From Streptomyces sp. NBC_00341 (GTDB lineage: Bacteria > Actinomycetota > Actinomycetes > Streptomycetales > Streptomycetaceae), in the NCBI RefSeq assembly GCF_041435055.1, contig NZ_CP108002.1:1240001-1304000 (forward strand): a stretch of DNA of 64,000 bases, read 5' to 3'. This document shows, piece by piece, positions 42,175 to 50,986 of this stretch (position 1 is the first letter of the stretch; the number at the start of each line of letters is the position of its first letter). The position numbers and the translations under genes are program-made. Under the pieces are notes generated by a model that was not told the DNA's origin, did no database searches, and saw only the letters and a list, made by a program, of their open reading frames with translations.

Positions 42175-42195
42175 CTGTTCTGCTATGACGAACAG
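42175..42195 (+). promoter_or_regulatory. IclR operator 2 overlapping the iclR start
   Basis: CTGTTC (42175-42180), 9 bases, GAACAG (42190-42195) shares the half-site of operator 1 and covers the ATG at 42185. A TAGGCT -10-like hexamer (42171-42176) just upstream would make a leaderless message. Indicates autoregulation. Confidence 0.6.
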
Positions 42196-43042
42196 TGCTG
42201 CCCCTGAGGAACCGAAATACTGGGTCAAGAGTGTGGCCAGGGCAGCCGACATCCTCGAAGCTCTTGCCGCCCCCTCCCAGGGGAACGGTCTGAGCGTCAC
42301 CGAGGTCGGCCAGGTCTGCTCCATCTCCAAGAGCGCCGCGTTCGGCATGCTCCAGACCCTGCGCGCCTACGGCCTGGTCTCGGACGACGGCGAGGGCATG
42401 AACCGCCGCTACCGGCTCGGCATGAGCCTGGCCAGGCTCGGCGACCGGGCCAGGTCCCAGGTCTCGCTGCGCGGGGTCGCCCACCCCGTCCTGCGCGAGC
42501 TCAGCCGCGCCACCGGCATGGCCTCCAGGCTCGCCGTCCCGGAGGACGGCCACGCGGTCGTGGTGGACCAGGTCGAGCTGGACCAGCGCGTCCGGCTCGA
42601 TCTGCGGATGGGCCAGCGCGAGCTGCCGCACTGCACGGGCCTGGGCAAGGCGCTGCTCTCCGCGGTGCCGCAGGGCGAGGCCGCCTCGATCGTCGAGCGG
42701 TTCGGGCTGCCCCGGCGCACGTCCCGCACGATCACCGACCCGGCGACCTTCCTGTCCCACCTCCGCGACATCGCCAGGGTCGGCTACGCCCTGGACGACG
42801 AGGAGGACGCCGAGGGGATCATCTGCATCGGCGCACCGGTCTTCGACGACCGCTCGGTGTGCGCCGGGGCCGTCTCCATCACCGGCCTGAAGACCGGACT
42901 GCCGGCCTGGCGCTACCAGGAGCTGGGCGGCCAGGTGCGGGACTCGGCGCACCGGATCAGCGTCTCGCTGGGCTGGGTCGACGACCCGGAGGACGGCGTT
43001 TCGGACACCACGACGTCGCATTCCGACGAAATCGGGTCTTGA
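42185..43042 (+). CDS. IclR family transcriptional regulator
   Basis: A 285-aa IclR protein. The N-terminal winged helix reads WVKSVARAADILEALA, SVTEVGQVCSISKSAAFGML, and RYRLGMSLARLG. The C-terminal ligand domain (about 105-265) has LRELSRATGMASRLAVPEDG, DLRMGQRELPHCTGLGKALL, and the family block GYALDDEEDAEGIICIGAPV. These define an acyl/sugar-acid sensing IclR. It is divergent from the aminotransferase operon and upstream of the beta-helix copy B operon; its palindromes at 42036 and 42175 imply control of the minus operon and of itself. It probably responds to an intermediate of the pathway. Confidence 0.9.
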   Translation: MTNSAAPEEPKYWVKSVARAADILEALAAPSQGNGLSVTEVGQVCSISKSAAFGMLQTLRAYGLVSDDGEGMNRRYRLGMSLARLGDRARSQVSLRGVAHPVLRELSRATGMASRLAVPEDGHAVVVDQVELDQRVRLDLRMGQRELPHCTGLGKALLSAVPQGEAASIVERFGLPRRTSRTITDPATFLSHLRDIARVGYALDDEEDAEGIICIGAPVFDDRSVCAGAVSITGLKTGLPAWRYQELGGQVRDSAHRISVSLGWVDDPEDGVSDTTTSHSDEIGS

Positions 43043-43081
43043 CCGATCGGCACAACCCGCCGTAGGTTCCCTGCCAACCCC

Positions 43082-43101
43082 GGTGACGCTCACCCGTCAC
43101 C
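43082..43101 (+). promoter_or_regulatory. Inverted repeat upstream of beta-helix copy B
   Basis: GGTGACG (43082-43088), 6 bases, CGTCACC (43095-43101), 40 bases after the iclR stop. It may be a terminator stub of iclR or an operator for the plus-strand operon. It does not match the IclR half-site. Confidence 0.4.
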
Positions 43102-43250
43102 GCCGATTTACCCCTCCCGGTCCGATTCCGACGCCTGCCCAGCGCGTCGTGAACATCCGACGGCCGGACCCTTTTCAGCCATCCGCCCCATGGCAGTCCA
43201 CCGCAGGAACGCTCCCTCACTTGTCGCGCTTCTTGGAAGGCGAAGTCCGC

Positions 43251-45398
43251 ATGAGCGTTCCGCACCACTCCACCCCTGCCTCGTCCCGTCGCAATGTGCT
43301 GCGGGCCTCGGGTCTCGCCGGTCTGGTCATGGCCGGTTCGGCCGTGGCCGCCGGGTCCGCCCAGGCCGCCCCCGCCCACACGGGCGACGTACTGAACCTG
43401 GACACGGTCGCCGCGCTGCGGGCCCTGAACACCAAGCCGCTGGCCGATGGCACCCAGATCCTGCTGGCCGGCTACCGGACCCCCGGTGACGGCGGCGCGA
43501 TGGCCCTGCGCTGGGACAAGAAGTCCACCGCCGCCCACAACGGCGGCACCGTCATCGCCCCCGACGGGGCGAAGACCGGCCGCTGGCACCAGCTCCACAC
43601 CGGAACGCTCGACTTCCGCACCTTCGGCCACTTCGACGCCAAGACCCCGGCCGACGCAGCACTCGACGCCATGGTCAACGACAACAGCGTCCACCGCATC
43701 GAGGCCCACACCGACCTCCTGTTCACCAAGCGCCACCTCTTCGACCGCTCGAACATCGAACTCGACTTCGGCGGACACCACATCCACACCACAGGCATCG
43801 AGAAGAACACCCACGACAACCCCTTCGGCGCCGTCCTCTCCTTCCGCGGCACCGTCACCGACACCACCATCAAGCACACACTGAGCGCGGCGATGCCGGA
43901 TCTCTCCGACCTCTTCGAGGTCGGTGACGCGTCGAAGTTCGCGGTCGGCCAGTGGTGGGCCGTGGAGATCAACGCCCTGGCGGGCACGTACGAGAAGGAG
44001 ATCCAGCGGCTCGTCCAGGTCACCGGTGTCGTCGACGCCACGCACATCCGGGTCAACTACCAGATCGGCTGGGACCTGGCCGCCGGACGCACCCTGAACT
44101 GGACCCGGATCGAACCCGTCGACCGCGCCCACGTGCGCAACATGGTCTTCGAGGGCTGGGGCGAGGACGAGATGACCGGCTCGCACCCGGTCGCCTACGA
44201 GTACGCGGTGCGCTGCGACGTCTCCGGGATCGAGGCCATCGGCACGTTCTGGCCGGTGGTGATGCGCCGCTGGTGCACGTACTACCGCACCGAGCAGTGC
44301 TCGCTGACCAACCCGAAGTCCGTCACCTACGGCGGCGCGGGCTACCTCACCCAGCAGATCTACTGCCTGTACGGGCACGTGGAGGACTGCCACACCTCCA
44401 ACGCCCGCCATCTGAACGACTTCACGGCCTCGGCCTACTGCTACGTCACCAACTGCCACGGCGACGGTGACGACGAGGGCCCGTTCGTGACGCACGGCCA
44501 GTTCGAGCACGACCTCACGTACACCGGCAACTCCGGGCTGATGACCTTCGCCAACTCGGGTGCGGCCTGGGGCGGCCGGGCCAAGCGGATCACCGTGCGC
44601 AGGCACGCCTGCTCCTGGTTCGTGGCCCGCGTCAAGATCACCGATCTGACTCTTGAGGACGTCCTGGTCATCGGCAAGAAGTCGCTGGACGGCTCCGGAA
44701 TGCTCTGGGTCAACGCGGACGGCGTGCAGATGCGGGGCTGTACGGCGACGGGCCCGCTGATCGTCTCCCGGGCCTCCGACCTGTCCACCCGCCCCAACGT
44801 GATCGCGGACTCCTCCTTCTCCTTCGCGGCGGGCGCGGAGATCACCCAGGCAGGCGTCACCGTCCCGCTCACCCTCCAGCGCACCACCCTGAAGGGCGTC
44901 GACGGCGCGCTGTTCAACGGCACCGGGCCACTCGTCCTCGACCAGTGCACGCTGACCGGTTCCAAGGACACCGCCCCGGTCTCGCTCGCCCACTCCGACG
45001 TCACCGTCCTGGGCGGCGAACTCCGCGACACCGGGCTGAAGCTGACCTCGGCCAAGGACCAGCGCCTGCGCATCGACGGCACGCGGCTGTCCGGCACCAA
45101 CAAGGACGGCGCCCTGCTCGCCCGTACCGGCTCCGGGCGCACCGTCGACTGGCAGCTCGGCGGCATCGACTCGGCCGCGTCCGGGGACACCGCCCATGTG
45201 CTGCTCACCGAGGGGCCCAACCGCTACCGGGCCACCGGCTCCACCTTCACCGGTGGCCGGCTCGAACTGCGGCCCGCGGCGTTCGGCGGCTCCAGCCATC
45301 TGCTGCACACCGGCTGCGTCGAGGACGGCACCGAGCGCACCGCGCTCCCGGACGAGGGCGACCGCGTCGCCCACACCGCGGCCACGCTGCGCTTCTGA
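43251..45398 (+). CDS. Tat-exported right-handed beta-helix protein (copy B)
   Basis: A 715-aa secreted protein with Tat signal SSRRNVLRASGLAGLVMAGS and the same layout as copy A: an N-domain to about residue 195, then parallel beta-helix coils (RAHVRNMVFEGWGE, CDVSGIEAIGTFWP, DCHTSNARHLNDFT, DLTLEDVLVIGKKS). A shared Cys-rich stretch (RRWCTYYRTEQCSLTN, QIYCLYGHVEDCHTSN) may be structural. It probably cleaves or binds an extracellular polysaccharide whose products enter by the ABC system downstream. GGAAGG lies 10 bases before ATG 43251. It is the first structural gene of the plus operon, 208 bases after iclR. Confidence 0.85.
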   Translation: MSVPHHSTPASSRRNVLRASGLAGLVMAGSAVAAGSAQAAPAHTGDVLNLDTVAALRALNTKPLADGTQILLAGYRTPGDGGAMALRWDKKSTAAHNGGTVIAPDGAKTGRWHQLHTGTLDFRTFGHFDAKTPADAALDAMVNDNSVHRIEAHTDLLFTKRHLFDRSNIELDFGGHHIHTTGIEKNTHDNPFGAVLSFRGTVTDTTIKHTLSAAMPDLSDLFEVGDASKFAVGQWWAVEINALAGTYEKEIQRLVQVTGVVDATHIRVNYQIGWDLAAGRTLNWTRIEPVDRAHVRNMVFEGWGEDEMTGSHPVAYEYAVRCDVSGIEAIGTFWPVVMRRWCTYYRTEQCSLTNPKSVTYGGAGYLTQQIYCLYGHVEDCHTSNARHLNDFTASAYCYVTNCHGDGDDEGPFVTHGQFEHDLTYTGNSGLMTFANSGAAWGGRAKRITVRRHACSWFVARVKITDLTLEDVLVIGKKSLDGSGMLWVNADGVQMRGCTATGPLIVSRASDLSTRPNVIADSSFSFAAGAEITQAGVTVPLTLQRTTLKGVDGALFNGTGPLVLDQCTLTGSKDTAPVSLAHSDVTVLGGELRDTGLKLTSAKDQRLRIDGTRLSGTNKDGALLARTGSGRTVDWQLGGIDSAASGDTAHVLLTEGPNRYRATGSTFTGGRLELRPAAFGGSSHLLHTGCVEDGTERTALPDEGDRVAHTAATLRF
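43299..43868 (+). repeat. 570-bp block shared with copy A (inverted)
   Basis: Nearly identical partner of 36807-37376 in opposite orientation. Identity ends at the codons after TVTDTT, where copy A continues VTHPL and copy B IKHTL. Confidence 0.9.
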
Positions 45399-45439
45399 CC
45401 ATCTGGGCCCCCGCGCCCATCGAGCACCAGGGATTCCCC

Positions 45440-46696
45440 GTGTCCACGCATACCCCGATCACCGGCCGGCCCGTACGCGTCGCACTCGTCGGCGCCGGCA
45501 ACCGCGGTCTGACGTACGCCGAGTGGATCAAGGCGCACCCGGAGCGCGCCGAACTCGTCGCCGTCGCGGATCCGCGCCCCGCGGCGCGGGCGGCGGCGGG
45601 CGCGCCCGTCGAGTTCGACGACTGGCGGCCGCTCGTGGAGAACCGCATCGCGGACGCCGTCATCGTCGCCACCCAGGACCGCTTCCACGTGGAGCCGGTG
45701 CTGGCGCTGGCCGGGGCCGGTTACGCGATCCTCGCGGAGAAGCCGCTCGCCCCGACCGAGGAGGAGACCCGGCGGATCGTCGAGGGGGTGGAGCGGGCCG
45801 GGGTGCTGTTCGCGGTGTGCCACGTCATGCGGTACACCCCGTACACCGACCTGGTGAAGGAGGTCGTGGACTCCGGGGTGCTCGGTCAGCTCGTCTCGCT
45901 CGACCATCTGGAGCCCGTCGGCTGGTGGCACTACGCCCACAGCTACGTACGCGGTCCGTGGCGCAGCGAGAAGGACTCCTCCCCGATGCTGCTGGCCAAG
46001 TCCTGCCACGACCTGGACTGGATCACGTACATCATGGGCGGCCGGATCGAGCAGGTCACCGGCTTCGGCGGGCTGAAGCACTTCCGGCCGGAGAACGCTC
46101 CGGCCGGCTCCTCGGAGCGCTGCCTCGACTGCGCGGTCGAGGCGGACTGCCCGTACAGCGCGCTGAAGCTGTACATGCCGACGCTGCGCGAGAAGGGCGC
46201 GGTCTGGCCGGTCACCCATGTCACGGAGGCGACCGACGAGGCCGGTCTCCTGAAGGCCCTGCGCGAGGGCCCGTACGGGGTCTGCGCGTACCGGAGCGAC
46301 AACGACGTGGTGGACCACCAGGTCCTCGCCATGCAGTTGACGGACGGGGTGACCGCGACCTTCCAGATGGTCGCGTTCACCGAGCAGACCCACCGCCAGA
46401 CCCGGATCTTCGGCTCGCACGGCTGGCTCATCGGTGACGGTGAGCGGGTCACGGTGCAGGACTTCCGGACCGGCGAATCCACCGTCCACGAACTCGGCAC
46501 GTCCGGTTCGAACGCGGCCGACGGGCACGGCGGCGGGGACGCCGCACTCGTCGAGGCGTTCGTCACCGCCGTCGCCACCGGCGACTCCGGGGCCGTCCGC
46601 TCCGGTCCCGCCACCTCGCTCGGCAGCCACCTCGCGGCGTTCGCCGCAGAACGCGCCCGGCACACCGGCACCGTCCAGACGGTCCCGGCGCAGTGA
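45440..46696 (+). CDS. Gfo/Idh/MocA family oxidoreductase
   Basis: A 418-aa NAD(P)-dependent sugar oxidoreductase. The N-terminal Rossmann domain is VRVALVGAGNRGLTYAEWIK and ILAEKPLAPTEEE (with the conserved EKP), and the C-terminal domain has LVSLDHLEPVGWWHYAHSYV, SCHDLDWITYIMGG. A cysteine-rich insert, SERCLDCAVEADCPYSALKL (four Cys), marks a subfamily seen in polysaccharide-degradation clusters and may bind metal. GTG 45440 is chosen for the AGGGA site and the exact start at the Rossmann strand. It lies 41 bases after copy B. Confidence 0.88.
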   Translation: MSTHTPITGRPVRVALVGAGNRGLTYAEWIKAHPERAELVAVADPRPAARAAAGAPVEFDDWRPLVENRIADAVIVATQDRFHVEPVLALAGAGYAILAEKPLAPTEEETRRIVEGVERAGVLFAVCHVMRYTPYTDLVKEVVDSGVLGQLVSLDHLEPVGWWHYAHSYVRGPWRSEKDSSPMLLAKSCHDLDWITYIMGGRIEQVTGFGGLKHFRPENAPAGSSERCLDCAVEADCPYSALKLYMPTLREKGAVWPVTHVTEATDEAGLLKALREGPYGVCAYRSDNDVVDHQVLAMQLTDGVTATFQMVAFTEQTHRQTRIFGSHGWLIGDGERVTVQDFRTGESTVHELGTSGSNAADGHGGGDAALVEAFVTAVATGDSGAVRSGPATSLGSHLAAFAAERARHTGTVQTVPAQ

Positions 46697-46737
46697 CTTC
46701 CCCTCTTCCCGCCCTCAGGTTCCCGGAGGACCACCTC

Positions 46738-47994
46738 ATGTCCCGTCTCCTCACCCGCCGTTCCAGAGTCCGCGCCCTCGCCGCGCCCGTCCTGGCCACC
46801 GCGCTCGCCGCCGGTGTGCTGGCCGGCTGTTCCGGCAGCGGCGACGACGGCAACACCGTGACCATGTGGACCTACCCGGTCATCTTCGACGAGGCCAAGA
46901 ACAAGGCGTACTGGGACGGCCTGGTCAAGGCGTTCGAGAAGAAGCACGACGGCGTCAAGGTGAAGGTGGAGACCTTCCCCTGGGCCAACCGCGACACCGC
47001 CCTGGCCACCGCGATCGCCTCCGGCAAGGGCCCCGACGCGGTCTACCTGATCCCCGACCAGCTGCCGAAGTACACCAAGAGCATCATCCCGGCAGGCGAC
47101 TACATGCCGGCCTCCGCCAAGTCGGACTACACCGACTTCGCGCTGAAGTCCGTCACCGTGGACGGCAAGCCGCTCGCCACCCCGATCCTGACCAGCGCCA
47201 ACCCGCTGATCTGCGACAAGCGGGTGTTCGACGCGATCGGTGAGAAGAGCTACCCGTCGAGCTGGGCCGACCTGGAGTCGCTGGCCCCGAAGCTGAAGAA
47301 GAAGGGCTACTACGCCACCAGCTACAGCGGTGACACCCAGCAGACCCTGAACATGACCTTCTACCCGCTGCTCTGGCAGGCCGGCGGCGACGTCTTCTCC
47401 GAGGACGGCAAGAACGTAACCTTCAACGACGCGGCCGGCGTCAAGGCCCTGACGTACCTGAAGAAGCTGGTCGACGGCGGCTACACCGACAAGGACCTGG
47501 TCACGACCACGCCCAAGCTGGAGCAGACCCCGACCGCCAAGGGGAAGGTGGCCTGCACCTGGCAGAACACCCCGGCGGACGTCGAGCCGTTCTGGGGCAA
47601 GGAGAACATCGTCGTCCAGCCGCCGCTGAAGGACACCGCGTCGGTCGGTTACGGCACCGTGGGCGCGCTGGCGATGCTGAAGGGCGCCGACAAGAAGAAC
47701 ACCGGCGACTGGCTGAACTTCGTCGCGGAGTCGAAGAACTCGGCCGGGCTGCAGAAGGCCGCCGGCTACTTCCCGGCCCGCAAGTCCGGCGGCGACCTGT
47801 ACCCGGACGACAAGCTCCAGACCGCCGTCGGCGCCACGCTGCCGAGCATGGACGTGGGCCCGCTCCAGGACAAGGCGCGTGAGGTCCAGGGCGTGCTCGC
47901 CCCGGAGATCCAGGCCGCGCTGCTCGGCAAGAAGAGCCCGCAGGACGCGCTGGACACCGCACAGAAGGCCGCGCAGGCGATGCTCGGCCGCTGA
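46738..47994 (+). CDS. ABC transporter sugar-binding lipoprotein
   Basis: A 418-aa extracytoplasmic solute-binding protein of the family 1 sugar type. The signal peptide ends in a lipobox, AAGVLAGCS, with Cys near residue 31 as the lipid site. The mature part shows TVTMWTYPVIFDEAKNKAYW, AIASGKGPDAVYLIPDQLPK, ADLESLAPKLKKKGYYATSY and LWQAGGDVFSEDGKNVTFND. This is typical of oligosaccharide importers. GGAGGA precedes ATG 46738. It lies 41 bases after the oxidoreductase; a hairpin after it limits readthrough into the permease genes. Confidence 0.92.
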   Translation: MSRLLTRRSRVRALAAPVLATALAAGVLAGCSGSGDDGNTVTMWTYPVIFDEAKNKAYWDGLVKAFEKKHDGVKVKVETFPWANRDTALATAIASGKGPDAVYLIPDQLPKYTKSIIPAGDYMPASAKSDYTDFALKSVTVDGKPLATPILTSANPLICDKRVFDAIGEKSYPSSWADLESLAPKLKKKGYYATSYSGDTQQTLNMTFYPLLWQAGGDVFSEDGKNVTFNDAAGVKALTYLKKLVDGGYTDKDLVTTTPKLEQTPTAKGKVACTWQNTPADVEPFWGKENIVVQPPLKDTASVGYGTVGALAMLKGADKKNTGDWLNFVAESKNSAGLQKAAGYFPARKSGGDLYPDDKLQTAVGATLPSMDVGPLQDKAREVQGVLAPEIQAALLGKKSPQDALDTAQKAAQAMLGR

Positions 47995-47999
47995 CCCAC

Positions 48000-48032
48000 G
48001 GTCGCGGGGGCCGGTTTCCGGCCCCCGCGACC
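48000..48032 (+). terminator. Hairpin between binding protein and permease genes
   Basis: A 15-bp perfect stem (48000-48014 with 48018-48032) and a 3-base loop. Intercistronic hairpins here are common in sugar ABC operons and stabilise or enrich the binding-protein mRNA. Confidence 0.7.
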
Positions 48033-48087
48033 CCTGGGGCACTCCCCCAAACCCCCCGCAATTCCCCCGTACCGCAAGGAGATCCCC

Positions 48088-48993
48088 GTGGCAGTCGTCG
48101 CGGAACCCACCCGCCGGGGCCGTCGCAGCGGGCCGCAGGCGCGCCGCGAGGCCCGGATCGGCCTGCTCTTCGTCCTCCCGTGTTTCCTGCTGTTCCTCGC
48201 CTTCCGGTTCGGACCGGGCGTCGCCGGTGTGCTGATGAGCTTCACCGACTACTCCCTCACCGGCGGCGGCAGCTTCATCGGGCTCGACAACTTCACCCGC
48301 CTCTGGGCCGATCCGCTGTTCTGGCAGGCCCTCAAGGTCACCGTCCTGTACACCGTGATCGCCGTACCGGGCACGCTCGCCGCCTCTGTGTGCCTGGCGC
48401 TGATCACCCGCCGCGCGTTCCGCGGCGCCAAGTTCTTCCGTTCGGTGTTCTTCCTGCCGGTGGTCACCTCACTGGTGCTGGCAGCCACCGTCTTCGTCTG
48501 GATCTTCTCGACCGGCGGCCCGTGGTCCACCCTGATGGGCTGGTTCGGGCTGTCCGAGGGCTCCTGGCTCTCCGACGACGTGCTGGTGCTGCCCGCGCTC
48601 GCGATCGTCGGCATCTGGTCCCGCTTCGGCTACGGGATGCTCATCCTGCTCGCCCGGATGCAGGACATCCCGCGCGAGCTGGAGGAGGCCGCGCTCACCG
48701 ACGGGGCGGGGCCCTGGCAGCGGTTCCGGTACATCGTGCTGCCGCAGCTCAAGCCCGCCCTGTTCTTCCTCGCCGTGATCGAGACGACGGCCTCGTTCCA
48801 GGTGTTCGACGCCGTCTACACCATGACGGGCGGCGGACCCGCCAACGCCAGTTACACGCTCGTCTTCCAGCTCTACGACGCGGGCTTCAAGTACTTCGAC
48901 CTGGGTTACGCCTCCGCCATCGGGGTCGCGCTCTTCGTGCTGACCGTGGTCGTCGCGGTGATCCAGCGGCTCGTGATCGGGAAGGACCAGTGA
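48088..48993 (+). CDS. Carbohydrate ABC transporter permease (MalF-type)
   Basis: A 301-aa inner-membrane permease with six hydrophobic segments. The first is IGLLFVLPCFLLFLAFRFGP after a basic N-terminus. The EAA loop that docks the ATPase is ELEEAALTDGAGPWQRFRYIVLP (about 202-224). FNVFD-type GGP (TMTGGGPANASYTLVFQLYD) marks a sugar permease. GTG 48088 has AAGGAG. It overlaps or abuts the second permease. No ATPase is encoded nearby; sugar importers in Streptomyces often share MsiK. Confidence 0.92.
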   Translation: MAVVAEPTRRGRRSGPQARREARIGLLFVLPCFLLFLAFRFGPGVAGVLMSFTDYSLTGGGSFIGLDNFTRLWADPLFWQALKVTVLYTVIAVPGTLAASVCLALITRRAFRGAKFFRSVFFLPVVTSLVLAATVFVWIFSTGGPWSTLMGWFGLSEGSWLSDDVLVLPALAIVGIWSRFGYGMLILLARMQDIPRELEEAALTDGAGPWQRFRYIVLPQLKPALFFLAVIETTASFQVFDAVYTMTGGGPANASYTLVFQLYDAGFKYFDLGYASAIGVALFVLTVVVAVIQRLVIGKDQ

Positions 48994-48995
48994 CC

Positions 48996-49943
48996 ATGAC
49001 AACGGCACCCGAAGAGACGAAGGCCCCGCCCGTCCGCAAGGCCCCGGCGCCCCCGGACCGCGCCGCGCGCCGGGCCGAGCGCAGGCTGCGCAAGCTCTCC
49101 GAGCAGGACACCGTCCCGTACGGCATGCGCCCGAGCCGGGCCGGCCGGATCGCGCGCGGCGCGCTGCTGACGGTGGCCGCGCTCGTGACGGTCTTCCCGT
49201 TCTACGCGATGGTCGTGCTCTCGCTGAAGCCGTCCGCGGCGGTCGACTTCCCCGGCAGTCTGCTGCCCTGGCCGCTGACCGGCGAGGCGTACGACACCGT
49301 CATGGGCGCCCAGGACGTACCGCGCTGGCTGCTGAACACGCTGATGTACTCGGTCGTCTCGGTCGTCGGCGTGCTGCTGCTCGCCTCGCTCGCCGGATAC
49401 GCGTTCGCCAAGAAGCGCTTCCCCGGCCGGGAGGCCATGTTCTGGTCGTTCCTGTCGATGGTGATGGTCCCGTACCACGTCACGATGATCCCGACGTTCG
49501 CGATGATCGCGAAGCTCGGCGGCGTCGACACGTACTGGGGACTGATCGTGCCGACCCTGGCCAACGCCCAGGCGGTGTTCCTGATGCGGCAGTTCATCCA
49601 GGGGCTGCCCGACGAACTCTTCGAGGCGGCCCGGCTCGACGGGTGCAGCGAGTGGCAGATCTTCTACCGGATCGTGCTGCCGCTCCTCAAGCCGATCCTC
49701 GCCACGCTCGGCGTCTTCGTCTTCCTGTGGCACTGGAACGACTTCCTGTGGCCACTGGTCATCGGCCAGTCCACCGACATGCGCACCCTCACCGTCGGCA
49801 TCGCCTCGCTCCAGCAGCAGAACGTGCCGCTCAACGTGGTGCTGTCCGGCTCCGTCATCGCGTTCGTCCCCATCTTCGCCGCGTACATGGTGGGCCAGCG
49901 CTACTTCACCGAGGGCGTCACCGCGTCCGGAATCAAGGGATAG
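48996..49943 (+). CDS. Carbohydrate ABC transporter permease (MalG-type)
   Basis: A 315-aa permease with a charged cytoplasmic N-tail (about 1-55), then six hydrophobic segments. The EAA loop is ELFEAARLDGCSEWQIFYRIVLP, and the C-terminal VGQRYFTEGVTASGIKG ending is characteristic of MalG-type partners. ATG 48996 is used; GTG 48990 in the same frame overlaps the previous stop by 4 bases and is an alternative. It works with the permease and binding protein upstream. Confidence 0.92.
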   Translation: MTTAPEETKAPPVRKAPAPPDRAARRAERRLRKLSEQDTVPYGMRPSRAGRIARGALLTVAALVTVFPFYAMVVLSLKPSAAVDFPGSLLPWPLTGEAYDTVMGAQDVPRWLLNTLMYSVVSVVGVLLLASLAGYAFAKKRFPGREAMFWSFLSMVMVPYHVTMIPTFAMIAKLGGVDTYWGLIVPTLANAQAVFLMRQFIQGLPDELFEAARLDGCSEWQIFYRIVLPLLKPILATLGVFVFLWHWNDFLWPLVIGQSTDMRTLTVGIASLQQQNVPLNVVLSGSVIAFVPIFAAYMVGQRYFTEGVTASGIKG

Positions 49944-49949
49944 CCAGGT

Positions 49950-50978
49950 ATGTTCACCGATGAGGCCGCACTCGAAGAGCGGCTCGCCACCCCCTCCCCC
50001 GCGCTCGTCACCGACCTCGGCCGCCTCGAAGGCGATCTGCTGGTCCTCGGGGCGGGCGGCAAGATGGGCCCCAGCCTGTGCCGGCTGGCCCGCCGGGCGC
50101 TGGACGCCGCCGGCCGCACGGACGTGACCGTGTACGCGGTCTCCCGCTGGTCGGACAAGGCCGCCGCGGACGAGCTGGAGGCCGCCGGGGTCCGCACGGT
50201 CGCCTTCGACCTGATGGACCCGGCCGCCGATCTGGCCGAACTGCCCGACGCCGGGAACGTCGTCTTCATGGTCGGCGCCAAATTCGGCTCCGCCGGGGCG
50301 CCCTCGCTCGCCTGGGCGGTGAACGCCGCGATGCCGGACCGGGTGGCGCGCCGCTGGTCCGGCGCGCGGATCGCCGCGTTCTCCACCGGCAACGTGTACC
50401 CGCTGGTACCGCTGTCCTCCGGCGGCTGCACCGAGACCGACCCGGTCGGCCCGGTCGGGGAGTACGCCATGTCGTGCCTCGGCCGGGAGCGGATCTTCGG
50501 CCACGCCGCGCTGACCCTCGGCACCAGGGTCGCCAACATCCGGCTCAACTACGCGGTCGACCTGCGCTACGGAGTCCTCGCCGACATCGCGTACCGGGTC
50601 CGGGCCGGCGAGCCCGTCGATGTGACGACCGGTCACGCCAACGTCGTCTGGCAGGGTTACGCCAACGAGGTCGCGCTGCGCTCGCTGCTGCACGCCACCG
50701 ACGGCGAGCCGTTCACCCTCAACCTCACCGGCCCCGAGACCGCTTCGGTGCGCCGCATCGCGCAGTGGTTCGGCGAGGAGTTCGACCGTGAGCCCGTCCT
50801 CGCCGGGACAGAGGCGCCCACCGCGCTGCTCTCCGACGCGAGCCGCTGCCACGCCCTCTTCGGCTACCCGGACGTGGCGCTGCGCACCCTCGTCGAGTGG
50901 CAGGCCGACTGGCTGCGGCGCGGGCTCCCGCTGTCCGGCAAGCCCACCAAGTTCCAGGTCCGTGACGGAAGGTTCTGA
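49950..50978 (+). CDS. NAD-dependent epimerase/dehydratase family protein
   Basis: A 342-aa extended-SDR-like protein. The cofactor loop is LLVLGAGGKMGPSLCRLARR, deviating from GxxGxxG but still glycine-rich. FSTGNVYPLVPLSSGGCTET supplies the Ser/Thr region and GEYAMSCLGRERIF the place where YxxxK would be: the Tyr is present (EYAMS) but the Lys is replaced (CLGRE), so activity as an epimerase is doubtful. QGYANEVALRSLL follows. The gene starts 6 bases after the permease gene and ends 8 bases before the aldolase-like gene, so cotranscription is certain by spacing. Confidence 0.8.
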   Translation: MFTDEAALEERLATPSPALVTDLGRLEGDLLVLGAGGKMGPSLCRLARRALDAAGRTDVTVYAVSRWSDKAAADELEAAGVRTVAFDLMDPAADLAELPDAGNVVFMVGAKFGSAGAPSLAWAVNAAMPDRVARRWSGARIAAFSTGNVYPLVPLSSGGCTETDPVGPVGEYAMSCLGRERIFGHAALTLGTRVANIRLNYAVDLRYGVLADIAYRVRAGEPVDVTTGHANVVWQGYANEVALRSLLHATDGEPFTLNLTGPETASVRRIAQWFGEEFDREPVLAGTEAPTALLSDASRCHALFGYPDVALRTLVEWQADWLRRGLPLSGKPTKFQVRDGRF

Positions 50979-50986
50979 TCCACTCC

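Noticed and set aside
42957..45374. An 805-aa open frame on the minus strand antisense to beta-helix copy B
   Set aside because: It has repetitive Gly/Val/Asp content, no domain or ribosome site, and is the mirror of a well-supported gene in GC-rich DNA.
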